Origin: Pedococcus bigeumensis
Lineage (GTDB): Bacteria > Actinomycetota > Actinomycetes > Actinomycetales > Dermatophilaceae
Direction: 5' to 3'
NCBI RefSeq assembly: GCF_006438965.1
Contig: NZ_RCZM01000001.1
Location: 1,009,614 to 1,073,613, forward strand
Length of the DNA stretch: 64,000 nt
In this document: piece by piece, positions 32,105 to 40,917 of the stretch
How the letters are laid out: the number at the start of each line of letters is the position of its first letter
Position numbering within the stretch: position 1 is the first letter of the stretch
Program-made: the position numbers and the translations under genes
Notes under the pieces: model-generated
The model's database searches: none
The model's input: the letters and a program-made list of their open reading frames with translations, nothing else
Told to the model about the DNA's origin: nothing

Positions 32105-32761
32105 GTGCAGATCTCGCCCAGCATCCTGTCCGCCGACTTCGCGAACCTCGAGACCGAGCTGGCCCGGATCGCCAATGCCGACTGGGCCCACGTCGACGTG
32201 ATGGACGGCCACTTCGTGCCCAACCTCACCCTGGGCCTGCCGATCGTCGAGGCCCTCGCGAGGGTCAGCCCGATCCCGCTCGACTGCCACCTCATGATCG
32301 AGGACCCGGACCGCTGGGCGCCGATGTATGCCGAGGCGGGCGGCGCGTCCGTGACGTTCCACATCGAAGCTGCTCGAGACCCGCGCACCCTGGCCAAGAA
32401 CCTGCGGGGGCTCGGCGCCCGCGCGGGGATGGCCATCAAGCCGAACACCCCGTTCGCGCCCTACGAGGACCTCCTGCCCGACCTCGACATGGTTCTTGTC
32501 ATGACGGTGGAGCCGGGGTTCGGTGGCCAGTCGTTCATGGCCGACCAGATGCCCAAGGTCGCCCAGGTCCGCGAGGCGGTGCGCCGCCACGGCGGCGAGA
32601 TCTGGGTGCAGGTCGATGGGGGAGTGTCCGCCAAGACCATCGAGGAGTGCGCCGAGGCGGGTGCCGACGTGTTCGTAGCCGGCTCGGCCGTCTACGGAGC
32701 CGAGGACGCAGCAGCCGCGGTTGACCAGCTGCGCGCGTTGGCGACGGCACACGCCCACTGA
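32105..32761 (+). CDS. rpe: Ribulose-phosphate 3-epimerase
   Basis: A 218-residue metal-dependent TIM barrel of the pentose phosphate pathway. It has [13 protein letters not shown] at the start, [33 protein letters not shown] and the C-terminal [10 protein letters not shown] and AGSAVYG phosphate-binding segments. A leaderless promoter supports the GTG start. Confidence 0.96.
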   Translation: MQISPSILSADFANLETELARIANADWAHVDVMDGHFVPNLTLGLPIVEALARVSPIPLDCHLMIEDPDRWAPMYAEAGGASVTFHIEAARDPRTLAKNLRGLGARAGMAIKPNTPFAPYEDLLPDLDMVLVMTVEPGFGGQSFMADQMPKVAQVREAVRRHGGEIWVQVDGGVSAKTIEECAEAGADVFVAGSAVYGAEDAAAAVDQLRALATAHAH

Positions 32762-32774
32762 GCTGATCCGTCTC

Positions 32775-32827
32775 GCAGCCGCAGCCGCAGCCGCAGCCGC
32801 AGCCGCGCCGCAGCCGCAGCCGCAGCG
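32775..32827. repeat. Hexanucleotide repeat (GCAGCC)n after rpe
   Basis: Five GCAGCC units, a short interruption (GCGCC), then about three more units, located between the convergent ends of rpe and the HNH gene. It could act as a structured 3' end or simply be slippage-prone DNA. Confidence 0.85.
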
Positions 32828-32840
32828 GTCGGGCCGATCG

Positions 32841-34357
32841 TCAGCCGGACTCATCCCACCGCCGGATCACGTCGAACGGGTCGCGCTCGATCACGGTCGG
32901 CTCCATCACGGGCGGCTCGGTCGCCATGCTCGTTTCGGAATCGCGGACCAGGCGCAGCTGCGGCGTCAGGGTGTCCCTGCGCTCGCGGTCGGAGGGAAGC
33001 TCGATCTCGCTCCAGCGAGCGCGCTCTCCCGTTGGCGGTCGGTACGTGGTGGGTACCTCGTCGTCCTCGCCGGAGCCCCCATCCGGTGGTGCGAGCTCGT
33101 CGGGACTGGGTGGGCGCAGCCGGTGGCCGTACCCACTCACCACGACGATCCCGTCGTGGTGAGTGGGTTCATCGGTGATGGTGAAGTCCCCGCGGTCGAT
33201 GGCGTCGTGGTGGAACGGGCAGAGGCTGACCTGGTTGTCGACGTCGGTGGCTCCACCCCTGGCCCACTCCCGCAGGTGGTGGACCTCGACGAACCGGATG
33301 GCGGTACAGCCCGGGAACCGACAGCCGCGGTCGCGGTCCTCGATCAGCCTGCGTGAACGGGCGGGAAGGATGCGCATGGTCCGGCCGACGCTGACGGGTC
33401 GCCCGTCCGTCTCCCACACCGGTTGCAGGACGCCGTCGGTGAGGAATCGCGCCAGGAGCTGGGCCGGAATGGCGCCGCCGTTGTTGATCCAGCCGCCGCC
33501 CGTGTCGAGGTGGAGGTAGACGCGGTAGTGGCTGGCCCGGCTCGTCGAGGCGATCCCAGCGAGGGACCGGTGCGCGACCTCTGCGAGAGGGTCCGCGTAG
33601 GTGGGTTGCTGGGTGCCCAATGTGTCGCCCGAATCCACCGACCTGAGGTTCGCGTCCGCATCGGCTGCCGTGGCGGCGCCTTCGCCGCCCCGCTGGTGGG
33701 TCAACAAGGCATCCTTCGCCTCCTTGACGGCCTGCTCGACGAGGGCTCCGATCGTGGCCGGGGCGCTGTACCTCAGCTGGAACCGGCCATCCCGGTCGTA
33801 GTGCATGGACAGCTCAGGTTTGGCGCACGCCCGACGCTCCCACTCGCTCCCAGAGGCGGCGGCATCAGAGGGGACGACGTCCGACGCGGACTCGGGGGAG
33901 ACGGTCCGCAGGTCAGGAGCCGGGTCGTGGAAGGCATGTCGACTCACGGCCCGGCGCAGCTGCGGGACCGTCGCGTTCCGGGCCAGCTGGGTCATCGACG
34001 CCTGGTAGTCGGCGGGTACGTGGTGCGCAACGACAGCAGCCGCGTCAAGGGACAGCTCACCGGACCTCAGGGCTGTTGCCGCGTCCGGATGGTCGGCTCG
34101 TCGTCATGGTCGGCTCGTCGTCGTGCGACCACCTCGACGTCGCGGGCGTGTGCGGGCGACAGGCCGGCACGGACGGTGAAGTAGTGCTCGGGGGAGCGGA
34201 ACCCGCCGTCGCCCCAGTGCCCACCCTCGATCAGCTCCACGGCGATGGCGACCAGGTCTGCGTGCGCCCGGTTGAGTCGCCCGGCGGCCGTCGCCGTGCG
34301 CGTCCAGAGGTCCTGTTGGTCCCCTTCACGCTGCGCCGCGGTAGGACTGGCTGACAT
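32841..34357 (-). pseudogene. DUF222/HNH endonuclease-like gene, frameshifted by a 17-bp duplication
   Basis: The N-terminal DUF222 part (from ATG 34357, MSASPTAAQREGD) and the remainder (from about 34085 to 32841) lie in different frames. Removing one copy of a 17-bp tandem duplication (34089-34122) restores a continuous protein reading ARRRADHPDAATALRSGELS and on into MTQLARNATVPQ. The C-terminal HNH domain is complete: CRFPGC, VEVHHLREWARGG, VDNQVSLCPFHH. This is the 13E12-like REP family. The start is supported by a -10 element six bases upstream that overlaps a LexA-box-like sequence. Recent inactivation, phase variation or an assembly error would all fit. Confidence 0.88.
34089..34122. 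repeat. 17-bp tandem duplication causing the HNH frameshift
   Basis: ATGGTCGGCTCGTCGTC occurs twice in direct tandem (34089-34105 and 34106-34122). Seventeen is not a multiple of three and deleting one copy repairs the reading frame. Confidence 0.95.
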
Positions 34358-34363
34358 GGTTGT

Positions 34364-34380
34364 ATCGTACACCTGTTCGA
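34364..34380 (-). promoter_or_regulatory. Leaderless promoter overlapped by a LexA (SOS) box-like sequence
   Basis: On the minus strand TCGAACAGGTGTACGA (34380-34365) differs at one base from the actinobacterial SOS box TCGAAC-N4-GTTCGA. A TACGAT -10 hexamer (34369-34364) overlaps it and ends six bases before ATG 34357. Repressor binding would cover the promoter. SOS control is known for some 13E12-type genes in mycobacteria. Confidence 0.55.
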
Positions 34381-34477
34381 ACGACCAGGGAAGACAATCC
34401 ACAGCCAATTCCATTGTGGCGCAGGCTATCTCACGCGTTCCGTGACTGAGCGCAGGCGTCATGGAAGGAGCGCGCGG

Positions 34478-34732
34478 CTACTTCCATCGGAAATGGACGA
34501 ACACCCTGCCGAAGTTGTCCGAGTCCTTCTCCACGCGGTGGTACAGCGGCTTGATGTCCTTGCGGTCGAGGAAACGAAGCACGCGCTTCTTGAGCTGACC
34601 TGAGCCCTTGCCCGGGATGATCTCGACCATCGGCGCCTTCTTGTCCTTGGCTTCCTGCATGACCGCCTCGAGGGCTCGCTCGATCTCGTCGCCGCGGTTG
34701 TAGATGTCGTGCAGGTCGAGCTTCAGCTTCAC
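34478..34732 (-). CDS. Small stand-alone Smr-domain protein
   Basis: An 84-residue protein consisting of one Smr domain: the LDLHD motif near the N-terminus, MVEIIPGKGSGQLKKRVLRFL (the GxG nucleic-acid-binding turn) and an aromatic C-terminus. Smr domains have DNA- or RNA-nicking activity in MutS2 and relatives; this solitary form is widespread in actinobacteria but uncharacterised. GTG 34732 was chosen to give the KLKLDLHD start; no strong ribosome site was seen. It is divergent from the riboflavin operon. Confidence 0.8.
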   Translation of the reverse strand: MKLKLDLHDIYNRGDEIERALEAVMQEAKDKKAPMVEIIPGKGSGQLKKRVLRFLDRKDIKPLYHRVEKDSDNFGRVFVHFRWK

Positions 34733-34838
34733 CTCGCCATACTGCCCCGTCCCGACAAAGGGCCGCCACACCCCGTGAGGACCGTCACGCGGACCGGACG
34801 GAGCCGCGCAGGTGACCCTGCGGCATACTGGAGGCTGA

Positions 34839-34963
34839 CGTGCTCCGGGGTCGGTGTAATTCCGAACCGGCGGTGACAGTCCGCGACCCGACCGCAGCCA
34901 GCGGCCGGTTGACTGGGTGGAACTCCCAGACCGACGGTGAAAGTCCGGACGGTAGGCAGCACG
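34839..34963 (+). ncRNA. FMN riboswitch (RFN element)
   Basis: The closing helix P1 pairs CGTGCT (34839-34844) with AGCACG (34958-34963). Conserved RFN segments appear in order: GGGTCGGTGTAATTCCGAAC, CGGCGGTGACAGTCCGCGAC, a GGTTGACTGGGTGGAACTCC stretch and CGACGGTGAAAGTCCGGACG, then GGTAGGCAGCACG. It lies 127 bp upstream of ribD and should repress the operon when FMN is abundant. The downstream 34964-35090 is the expression platform; no T-run terminator is visible, which favours translational control in this high-GC host. Confidence 0.95.
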
Positions 34964-35090
34964 CAGCAGCGGGACCAGTGGGTTCGCAGTGCGGCAGTGT
35001 GCCGTCCGTGCGTCCTCGGTCTCGTCAGCAGGCTCGCCTGCACGACCCCCGGAGCTCAACCGACACGGTTTCGAGCGCAAGGGCAGGACA

Positions 35091-36116
35091 GTGGCAGAGC
35101 AACGGACGTCCGACACGGCGATGATGCGCCGTGCCCTGGCGTTGGCTGCGCATGGGCCGCGGGCCAACCCCAACCCCCGCGTCGGCTGCGTGCTCGCCGA
35201 TGCGGGTGGTGCCGTCGTGGCCGCTGGATGGCACCGTGGCGCGGGCACCCCGCACGCCGAGGCCGACGCCCTGGCTGCCGCCGGCGAGCGGGCAGCCGGC
35301 TGCACGGCCTACGTCACCCTGGAGCCGTGCAACCACTCCGGGCGCACCGAGCCATGTGCCAAGGCCTTGTATGCCGCGGGTGTGGCTCGTGTGGTCTATG
35401 CCCAGACCGACCCCAACCGGGCTGCGGCCGGCGGCGCCAAGTGGCTGCGCCGCAAGGGTGTCGAGGTGGTCGGTGGGCTCCTGGCGGACGAGGCGCAGGC
35501 GCTCAACCGCACCTGGACCCACCTCGTGACCACCGGCCGTCCCTGGGTGACGTGGAAGCTCGCGACCACCCTCGACGGCCGTAGCGCGGCGGCTGACGGG
35601 TCGAGCCAGTGGATCACCGGAGAAGCGGCCAGGGCCGACGTCCACGAGCAGCGGTCGCGCTGCGGTGCCGTGCTCGTGGGAACCGGCACCGCCCTGCTCG
35701 ACGACCCCCAGCTGACGGCTCGTCGCCCGGACGGGTCGCTCTATCCCGAGCAGCCGATCCGCGTGGTGATGGGTGAGCGGGACCTGCCAGCGGGTGCGCG
35801 TGTCCTCGATGGCGCCGCAACCACGTGGCAGCTGCGGACCCGCGATCCCAAGGATGTCCTGTCGGCGCTCGCCGACGCGGAGGTGCACCACGTCTGGCTC
35901 GAGGGTGGCCCCACCGTGGCGGCCGCGTTCATGGCAGCCGACCTCGTCGACGAGCTCGTGGCCTACGTCGCCCCAGTCCTGCTGGGGCGCGGACGTCCGT
36001 CGGTCAGCGACCTGGGCATCACCTCGATCGACCACGCCCTCCGCCTGAAGCCGACCGACATCACCCTGATCGGCGACGACGTGCGGATCACGGCTTCACT
36101 GAAGGGACTTCGCTGA
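35091..36116 (+). CDS. ribD: Bifunctional diaminohydroxyphosphoribosylaminopyrimidine deaminase / 5-amino-6-(5-phosphoribosylamino)uracil reductase
   Basis: 341 residues. The N-terminal cytidine-deaminase-like domain (about 1-145) has the zinc motif HAEADAL and TLEPCNHSGRTEPC. The C-terminal RibD reductase domain (about 150-341) has TWKLATTLDGRSAAADGSSQWI and the LEGGPTVAAAFM NADPH-binding segment. GTG 35091 gives the homologous start and is preceded by a GGGCAGGA ribosome site. It is the first gene after the FMN riboswitch; the stop overlaps ribE by one base. Confidence 0.96.
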   Translation: MAEQRTSDTAMMRRALALAAHGPRANPNPRVGCVLADAGGAVVAAGWHRGAGTPHAEADALAAAGERAAGCTAYVTLEPCNHSGRTEPCAKALYAAGVARVVYAQTDPNRAAAGGAKWLRRKGVEVVGGLLADEAQALNRTWTHLVTTGRPWVTWKLATTLDGRSAAADGSSQWITGEAARADVHEQRSRCGAVLVGTGTALLDDPQLTARRPDGSLYPEQPIRVVMGERDLPAGARVLDGAATTWQLRTRDPKDVLSALADAEVHHVWLEGGPTVAAAFMAADLVDELVAYVAPVLLGRGRPSVSDLGITSIDHALRLKPTDITLIGDDVRITASLKGLR

Positions 36117-36760
36117 TGTTCACCGGAATCGTCGAGGAGCTCGGCCACGTCGTCGCGCTGGAACCCGGCGCCGACTCGGCACGGCTCACCGTGGCCGGAC
36201 CGCTGGTCACCTCCGATGCCGTCCACGGCGCGTCCATCGCCGTCAACGGCGTCTGCCTGACCGTCGTCGAGCACGACTCCGAGCAGTTCACCGTCGACGT
36301 GATGGCCGAGACCCTCGACCGGAGCAGCCTCGGCGCGCTCCGTGCCGGTGACCGCGTCAACCTTGAGCGCGCCATGGCGGCATCGAGCAGGTTCGGTGGC
36401 CACATCGTCCAGGGCCACGTCGACGGCACGGCCGCCATCCTCACCCGCACACCGGGGGAGCGGTGGGAGGTCGTCCAGTTCAGCCTCCCGCACGCGCTCG
36501 CCCGCTACGTCGTCGAGAAGGGCTCGATCACGGTCGACGGGGTCAGCCTCACGGTGTCGGCGGTCGACGAGCTCGACGCGCTCGGCGCCGTCGACACGGA
36601 GTCGTCCGGCGACGCCACCTTCAGCGTCTCGCTCATCCCCACCACGCTTGCCCTCACCACGCTGGGACACAAGGAGGTTGGCGACACCGTCAACCTCGAG
36701 GTCGACGTCCTGGCCAAGTACGTCGAACGCCTGCTCACCACCAAGGAGACCTCCGCATGA
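36116..36760 (+). CDS. ribE: Riboflavin synthase, alpha chain
   Basis: A 214-residue enzyme with two lumazine-binding repeats. It begins MFTGIVEELGHV. The two repeats share the NGVCLTV / DGVSLTV motif and each is followed by MAETLDRSSLG- or LIPTTLALTTLG-like sequence. It dismutates two dimethylribityllumazines to riboflavin. ATG 36116 overlaps the ribD stop; its own stop overlaps the pnuX start (ATGA). Confidence 0.96.
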   Translation: MFTGIVEELGHVVALEPGADSARLTVAGPLVTSDAVHGASIAVNGVCLTVVEHDSEQFTVDVMAETLDRSSLGALRAGDRVNLERAMAASSRFGGHIVQGHVDGTAAILTRTPGERWEVVQFSLPHALARYVVEKGSITVDGVSLTVSAVDELDALGAVDTESSGDATFSVSLIPTTLALTTLGHKEVGDTVNLEVDVLAKYVERLLTTKETSA

Positions 36761-37473
36761 ACATCTTCAGTCGGCTCTACGAGGCGCACCTGACGATCGC
36801 CGGCCACCCCATCACGTGGCGCGAGATCGTCGGCAACGCCTTCGGCTTCGCGTCCGCCATCGGCGGCCTGCGGCGCCGTGTCTGGGCCTGGCCGATCGGC
36901 ATCGTCGGCAACGTGCTCCTCTTCACGGTGTTCATCGGCGCCACCTTCGACGCCCAGGCGCAGCAGCCCTTGTTCGGCCAGGCCGGGCGGCAGGTCTTCT
37001 TCATCCTCACGAGCGTTTACGGCTGGTGGCGCTGGAACGAGGTCCGCAAGGCGCGCGAGGTCGCGGGCAGTGGTGTTGGGGCTCCCGCCATCACGCCGCG
37101 CTGGGCCACGGTCCGGGAGCGGACGGCATACCTCGTGGCCGCTGTGTCGGGCGTGCTGGTGTTCCAGTGGGCGTTCTCCGTGATCGGCGCAGGCTGGCCC
37201 GCGCCGCGCTGGTACTTCTGGTGCGACGCCTGGATCTTCGTCGGGTCGATGGTTGCGACGTACGCGATGGCTCGCGGCTGGAACGACTTCTGGCTGGCGT
37301 GGATCGCGGTCGACCTCGTCGGCGTCCCCCTCCTCTGGCACTCGCAGTACTACCCGACGGCCATCCTGTTCGTCGTCTACGGCGCCCTGGTCATCTACGG
37401 CTTCTTCGTGTGGCTCAAGGCTTCTCGTGAGGAGCGCGACCCCGCTCCCGAGCTGGCGGAGGTCTCCGCATGA
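36757..37473 (+). CDS. pnuX: PnuC-family vitamin transporter in the riboflavin operon (likely riboflavin, PnuX type)
   Basis: A 238-residue membrane protein with about seven hydrophobic segments. It carries PnuC-family features: the N-terminal WREIVGNAFGFASAIGGLRRRVWAWPIGI and the YGWWRWNEV motif. PnuC relatives move nicotinamide riboside, but the member found in FMN-riboswitch operons of corynebacteria (PnuX) imports riboflavin. Position between ribE and ribBA under the riboswitch favours riboflavin here; that substrate is inferred. Both ends overlap the flanking genes by 4 bp. Confidence 0.85.
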   Translation: MNIFSRLYEAHLTIAGHPITWREIVGNAFGFASAIGGLRRRVWAWPIGIVGNVLLFTVFIGATFDAQAQQPLFGQAGRQVFFILTSVYGWWRWNEVRKAREVAGSGVGAPAITPRWATVRERTAYLVAAVSGVLVFQWAFSVIGAGWPAPRWYFWCDAWIFVGSMVATYAMARGWNDFWLAWIAVDLVGVPLLWHSQYYPTAILFVVYGALVIYGFFVWLKASREERDPAPELAEVSA

Positions 37474-38696
37474 TCGGCCTGGCCAGCATCGAGGACGCCC
37501 TCGCCGCGCTGCGCGGTGGCCGTCCTGTGCTGGTCACCGACAGCGAGGACCGCGAGAACGAGGGCGATGTCATCTTGGCCGCCGAGACGCTGTCGTCCGA
37601 GTGGCTGGCCTGGACCATCCGCCACACCAGCGGCTACCTGTGCGCGCCGGTGACGAACGAGATGGCCGACCGGCTCGGTCTGCCGCTCATGGTCGCCGAC
37701 AACCGTGACCCCTTGCGTACGGCCTACACCGTGAGCATCGACGCGGCACAGGGCGTGACGACGGGCATCAGCGCCGCGGACCGGGCGCGGACGATCGGTC
37801 TCCTGGCCGACCCGTCCTCCACCGCCGACTCGTTCGTCCGTCCCGGCCACGTGATCCCGTTGCGGGCCAAGGCCGGTGGCGTGCTCGAGCGCCCGGGCCA
37901 CACCGAGGCCGCCGTGGACCTGTGCCGGCTCGCGGGTCTCGCGCCGGCCGGGGCGATCGGCGAGCTGGTCAACGACGACGGCACGATGATGCGCCTGCCG
38001 GAGGTGCTCGCGACCGGGGCGGTCAACGACCTCCCGGTCATCACCATCGAGCAGCTGATCGCCTGGCGGCAGCTGCACGACCGGGTCGAGACCCTTGCCG
38101 AGACGACGCTGCCCACCAAGCACGGCGAGTTCTCGGCGGTCGGGTTCCGCGACCGGCTGACCGGTGACGAGCACGTGGCGCTCGTCAGCCCGCGTGGCGC
38201 CGGGGGGCCGAACCCGTTGGTGCGGCTGCACTCCGAGTGCCTCACCGGCGACGCCTTCGGGTCGTTGCGGTGCGACTGCGGCCCCCAGCTCGAGCGTTCC
38301 CTCGACCGGATCGCCGCCGAGGGGGGCGTGCTCGTCTACCTGCGCGGCCACGAGGGGCGCGGGGTCGGGCTGGTCTCGAAGCTGCAGGCCTATGCGTTGC
38401 AGGACAACGGTTTCGACACCGTCGACGCCCAGCTCGAGCTCGACCTGCCCGTGGACGGCAGGGAGTATGCCGCCGCGGCGGCAATCCTGAGCGCGCTGGG
38501 TCTGCACACGGTCCGGCTGCTGACCAACAACCCGGCCAAGGTCGAGGCCATGCAGCGCTACGGCATCGAGGTCGCGGCGGTCGAGGGTCTCTCGATCGCC
38601 CCCAACGCAGCCAACCGCGCCTACCTGCGGACCAAGCGGGACCGGATGGGGCACGACCTCGTCGTGGACGCGAGCGACCAGGACGCCACCGCATGA
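37470..38696 (+). CDS. ribBA: Bifunctional 3,4-dihydroxy-2-butanone-4-phosphate synthase / GTP cyclohydrolase II
   Basis: 408 residues. The N-terminal DHBP synthase domain (about 1-205) has [10 protein letters not shown] and [11 protein letters not shown]. The C-terminal GTP cyclohydrolase II domain (about 210-408) has the zinc cysteines in [17 protein letters not shown] and the [12 protein letters not shown] segment. It supplies both precursors of riboflavin, from ribulose-5-phosphate and GTP. The start and stop overlap pnuX and ribH. Confidence 0.96.
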   Translation: MIGLASIEDALAALRGGRPVLVTDSEDRENEGDVILAAETLSSEWLAWTIRHTSGYLCAPVTNEMADRLGLPLMVADNRDPLRTAYTVSIDAAQGVTTGISAADRARTIGLLADPSSTADSFVRPGHVIPLRAKAGGVLERPGHTEAAVDLCRLAGLAPAGAIGELVNDDGTMMRLPEVLATGAVNDLPVITIEQLIAWRQLHDRVETLAETTLPTKHGEFSAVGFRDRLTGDEHVALVSPRGAGGPNPLVRLHSECLTGDAFGSLRCDCGPQLERSLDRIAAEGGVLVYLRGHEGRGVGLVSKLQAYALQDNGFDTVDAQLELDLPVDGREYAAAAAILSALGLHTVRLLTNNPAKVEAMQRYGIEVAAVEGLSIAPNAANRAYLRTKRDRMGHDLVVDASDQDATA

Positions 38697-39178
38697 GCGG
38701 GCACGGCGCACCGGCGATCACTGCCGAAGGTGCCGGCCTCAGGGTGGCCATCGTGGCGGCCTCGTGGCACACCGAGGTCATGGACGGGCTGGTTGCCGGG
38801 GCCGAGCGTGCCCTCGCTGAAGCCGGCGTCGAGGACGTCCCGCTCGTCCGGGTGCCGGGCACGGTCGAGCTGACCGTCGCGTGCGCTCGTCTCGCGCCGG
38901 CATACGACGCGCTGGTGGCCCTGGGTGTCGTGATCCGCGGTGGCACACCGCACTTCGACTACGTCTGCAGCGGAGTCACCAACGGCCTGGCGCAGGTGAG
39001 TGTCGCGACGGGGTGTCCCATCGGGTTCGGGGTGCTCACCTGCGACGACGATGCCCAGGCGCTCGACCGGGCCGGGCTGCCCGGATCCAGCGAGGACAAG
39101 GGGCACGAGGCGGCGATGGCTGCCGTGGCGACCGCGGTCACCCTCGGCGCCCTCGCTCCCCGTACCCTTGGCGTGTGA
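38693..39178 (+). CDS. ribH: 6,7-dimethyl-8-ribityllumazine synthase
   Basis: A 161-residue capsid-forming enzyme that condenses the pyrimidine with dihydroxybutanone phosphate. Motifs are [44 protein letters not shown] and a C-terminal KGHEAAMAA. It ends the riboflavin genes. Its last codons contain a leaderless promoter for hisE and its stop overlaps the hisE GTG. Confidence 0.95.
   Translation: MSGHGAPAITAEGAGLRVAIVAASWHTEVMDGLVAGAERALAEAGVEDVPLVRVPGTVELTVACARLAPAYDALVALGVVIRGGTPHFDYVCSGVTNGLAQVSVATGCPIGFGVLTCDDDAQALDRAGLPGSSEDKGHEAAMAAVATAVTLGALAPRTLGV
39163..39168 (+). promoter_or_regulatory. -10 element of leaderless hisE inside ribH
   Basis: TACCCT, six bases (TGGCGT) before GTG 39175. 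It would let hisE-hisG be transcribed without the FMN riboswitch. Confidence 0.5.
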
Positions 39179-39438
39179 AGACTTTCGACGACCTGTACGC
39201 CGAGCTGGCTGAGAAGGCGGTGAGCCGTCCCGAGGGGTCGGGCACCGTGCGCGAGCTGGACGCCGGCGTGCATGCCATCGGCAAGAAGATCGTGGAAGAG
39301 GCGGCCGAGGTCTGGATGGCTGCCGAGCACGAGGGCAAGGACCGTGCGGCCGAGGAGATCAGCCAGCTGCTCTACCACCTGCAGGTGCTCATGGTCGCCT
39401 CTGACATCACCCTCGACGACGTCTACGCCTACCTCTGA
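39175..39438 (+). CDS. hisE: Phosphoribosyl-ATP pyrophosphatase
   Basis: An 87-residue all-helical pyrophosphohydrolase, second step of histidine synthesis. The motif [14 protein letters not shown] followed by [16 protein letters not shown] has the acidic residues of the MazG-like active site. The GTG start overlaps the ribH stop but has its own candidate leaderless promoter. hisG follows after 13 bp. Confidence 0.96.
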   Translation: MKTFDDLYAELAEKAVSRPEGSGTVRELDAGVHAIGKKIVEEAAEVWMAAEHEGKDRAAEEISQLLYHLQVLMVASDITLDDVYAYL

Positions 39439-39451
39439 GGACTTCACGGAC

Positions 39452-40297
39452 ATGTTGCGAATTGCAGTGCCCAACAAGGGATCCCTGTCCGAGCCTGCGG
39501 TCGAGATGCTGCGCGAAGCGGGCTACCGCACGCGCCGCGACACCAAGGAGCTCGTCCTCACCGACTCCGACAACGAGGTGGAGTTCTTCTACCTGCGTCC
39601 GCGCGACATCGCCGTCTACGTCGGGTCCGGCACCGTCGACTGCGGAGTCACCGGTCGTGACCTCCTGCTGGATGCAGGAAGTGCCGCGATCGAGGTCATG
39701 ACGCTCGGCTTCGGCGGCTCCACCTTCCGGTATGCCGCGAAGCCCGGCACCTGCGCCAGCGTCACCGAGATCTCGGGTCATCGGGTCGCGACCAGCTATC
39801 CCGGTCTGGTCGCCAAGCACCTCGCCGACCAGGGTGTCAGCGCCGAGGTGGTCCGGCTGGACGGGGCTGTCGAGACGGCGATCACGCTCGGGGTCGCCGA
39901 CGTCATCGCGGACGTCGTCGAGACCGGCACCACCCTGCGGCAGCAGGGACTGGAGGTCTTCGGCGAGGAGATCCTGCGCAGCGAGGCCGTCCTCATCCGG
40001 CGCGAGGGGTCGCACGAGACGGCTGCCGTGGACGTCCTGCGCCGACGCCTCACCGGTGTGGTCACCGCGCGCCACTACGTGATGCTCGACTACGACGTCC
40101 CGGTCGCCCTGGTCGAGGCCGCCTGCGCCATCACGCCGGGCCTGGAGTCGCCCACCGTGTCGGCACTGCAGAACAAGGACTGGGCCGCGGTCCGGGCGAT
40201 GGTGCCGCGGGTGCGGACCAACTCGATCATGGACGAGCTCTACGACCTCGGGGCGCGGGCGATCCTGGTGACCGACATCGCCGCCTGCCGGTTGTGA
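39452..40297 (+). CDS. hisG: ATP phosphoribosyltransferase, long form
   Basis: 281 residues. The catalytic domains start MLRIAVPNKGSLSEPAVEML and contain the PRPP-binding DVIADVVETGTTLRQ near residue 155. A C-terminal regulatory domain (about 210-281; PGLESPTVSALQNKDW) makes it the histidine-inhibited long form that needs no HisZ. GAGGA lies 11 bases upstream. Other his genes are elsewhere, apart from hisF at 44679. Confidence 0.96.
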   Translation: MLRIAVPNKGSLSEPAVEMLREAGYRTRRDTKELVLTDSDNEVEFFYLRPRDIAVYVGSGTVDCGVTGRDLLLDAGSAAIEVMTLGFGGSTFRYAAKPGTCASVTEISGHRVATSYPGLVAKHLADQGVSAEVVRLDGAVETAITLGVADVIADVVETGTTLRQQGLEVFGEEILRSEAVLIRREGSHETAAVDVLRRRLTGVVTARHYVMLDYDVPVALVEAACAITPGLESPTVSALQNKDWAAVRAMVPRVRTNSIMDELYDLGARAILVTDIAACRL

Positions 40298-40806
40298 CGG
40301 CCGTGACCCCGGCGGGTCGGGCCCCGAGTGGTGCGGACGAACAGGCTGCCTTCGCGGTCTTTCGCGCCCGCCGCGGCCGCACCGTCGCCTATGCCTTCGC
40401 CGTTGCCACATTGGTCATCTTCGGGGTGATCGCGGTCCTGCTGCCCGGCCCTGACCAGGGTGGCACCTGGCGCACCGGTGACAAGTTCTTCTTCGCGGCC
40501 GTGGGTGTCGCGATCGCGATGCTGCTGTGGCGGTTCGCCTCGATCCGGGCGACGCCGACCCGGGAGTCGCTGACCGTGCGCAACCTGTTCACGACGCGCA
40601 CGGTGTCCTGGCAGGAGATCGTCGACGTGCGGTTCTCCGGGGGCGACCCGTGGGTGACCATCGCCCTGTCGGACACCGACACGCTCGCCGTGATGGCCAT
40701 CCAGAAGGCGGACTCAGGCTTCGCCCGGGCCGAAGCCGGTCGGTTGGCTGCCCTGGTGCAAGCCCTCGGACCGTCGGCGACCAGCCCGGACGTCACGCTC
40801 GACTGA
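40294..40806 (+). CDS. PH domain-containing membrane protein
   Basis: A 170-residue protein with two transmembrane helices (about 29-51 and 64-83), then a soluble PH-like domain (RATPTRESLTVRNLFTTRTVSWQEIVDVRF and onwards). A conserved companion of hisG in actinobacteria, function unknown. The GTG start overlaps the hisG stop by 4 bp. It is convergent with the MFS gene across a palindrome-rich spacer. Confidence 0.85.
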   Translation: MTAVTPAGRAPSGADEQAAFAVFRARRGRTVAYAFAVATLVIFGVIAVLLPGPDQGGTWRTGDKFFFAAVGVAIAMLLWRFASIRATPTRESLTVRNLFTTRTVSWQEIVDVRFSGGDPWVTIALSDTDTLAVMAIQKADSGFARAEAGRLAALVQALGPSATSPDVTLD

Positions 40807-40827
40807 GCCCCGGCCGCCGGCCGCAGG

Positions 40828-40910
40828 TCTGTGCACAGAGGTTGGCACCACTGCGCAGAGACCTGATCTCTGCGCAGAGCTCCCAAGGTCTGTGCACAGA
40901 CTTTTGGGAG
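40828..40910. terminator. Cluster of nested palindromes between convergent genes
   Basis: Within 83 bp there are the palindromes TCTGTGCACAGA (40828-40839), CTGCGCAG (40851-40858), CTCTGCGCAGAG (40868-40879) and GTCTGTGCACAGAC (40888-40901). CTGCGCAGAGA (40851-40861) pairs with TCTCTGCGCAG (40867-40877) around a 5-base loop. CTCCCAA (40880-40886) pairs with TTGGGAG (40904-40910) around the last palindrome. The placement between two stop codons suits a bidirectional terminator; the repeated CTGTGCACAG core might also be a protein-binding site. Confidence 0.6.
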
Positions 40911-40917
40911 ACCCCGG

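Noticed and set aside
34357..34462. Upstream start (34462) for the HNH gene
   Set aside because: The extra 35 residues cross the promoter and LexA-box-like sequence and have no family similarity.
40828..40910. A CRISPR or attachment-site array between the PH-domain and MFS genes
   Set aside because: Palindromes differ in length and spacing and there is no integrase or Cas gene nearby; a terminator or regulator site is more likely.
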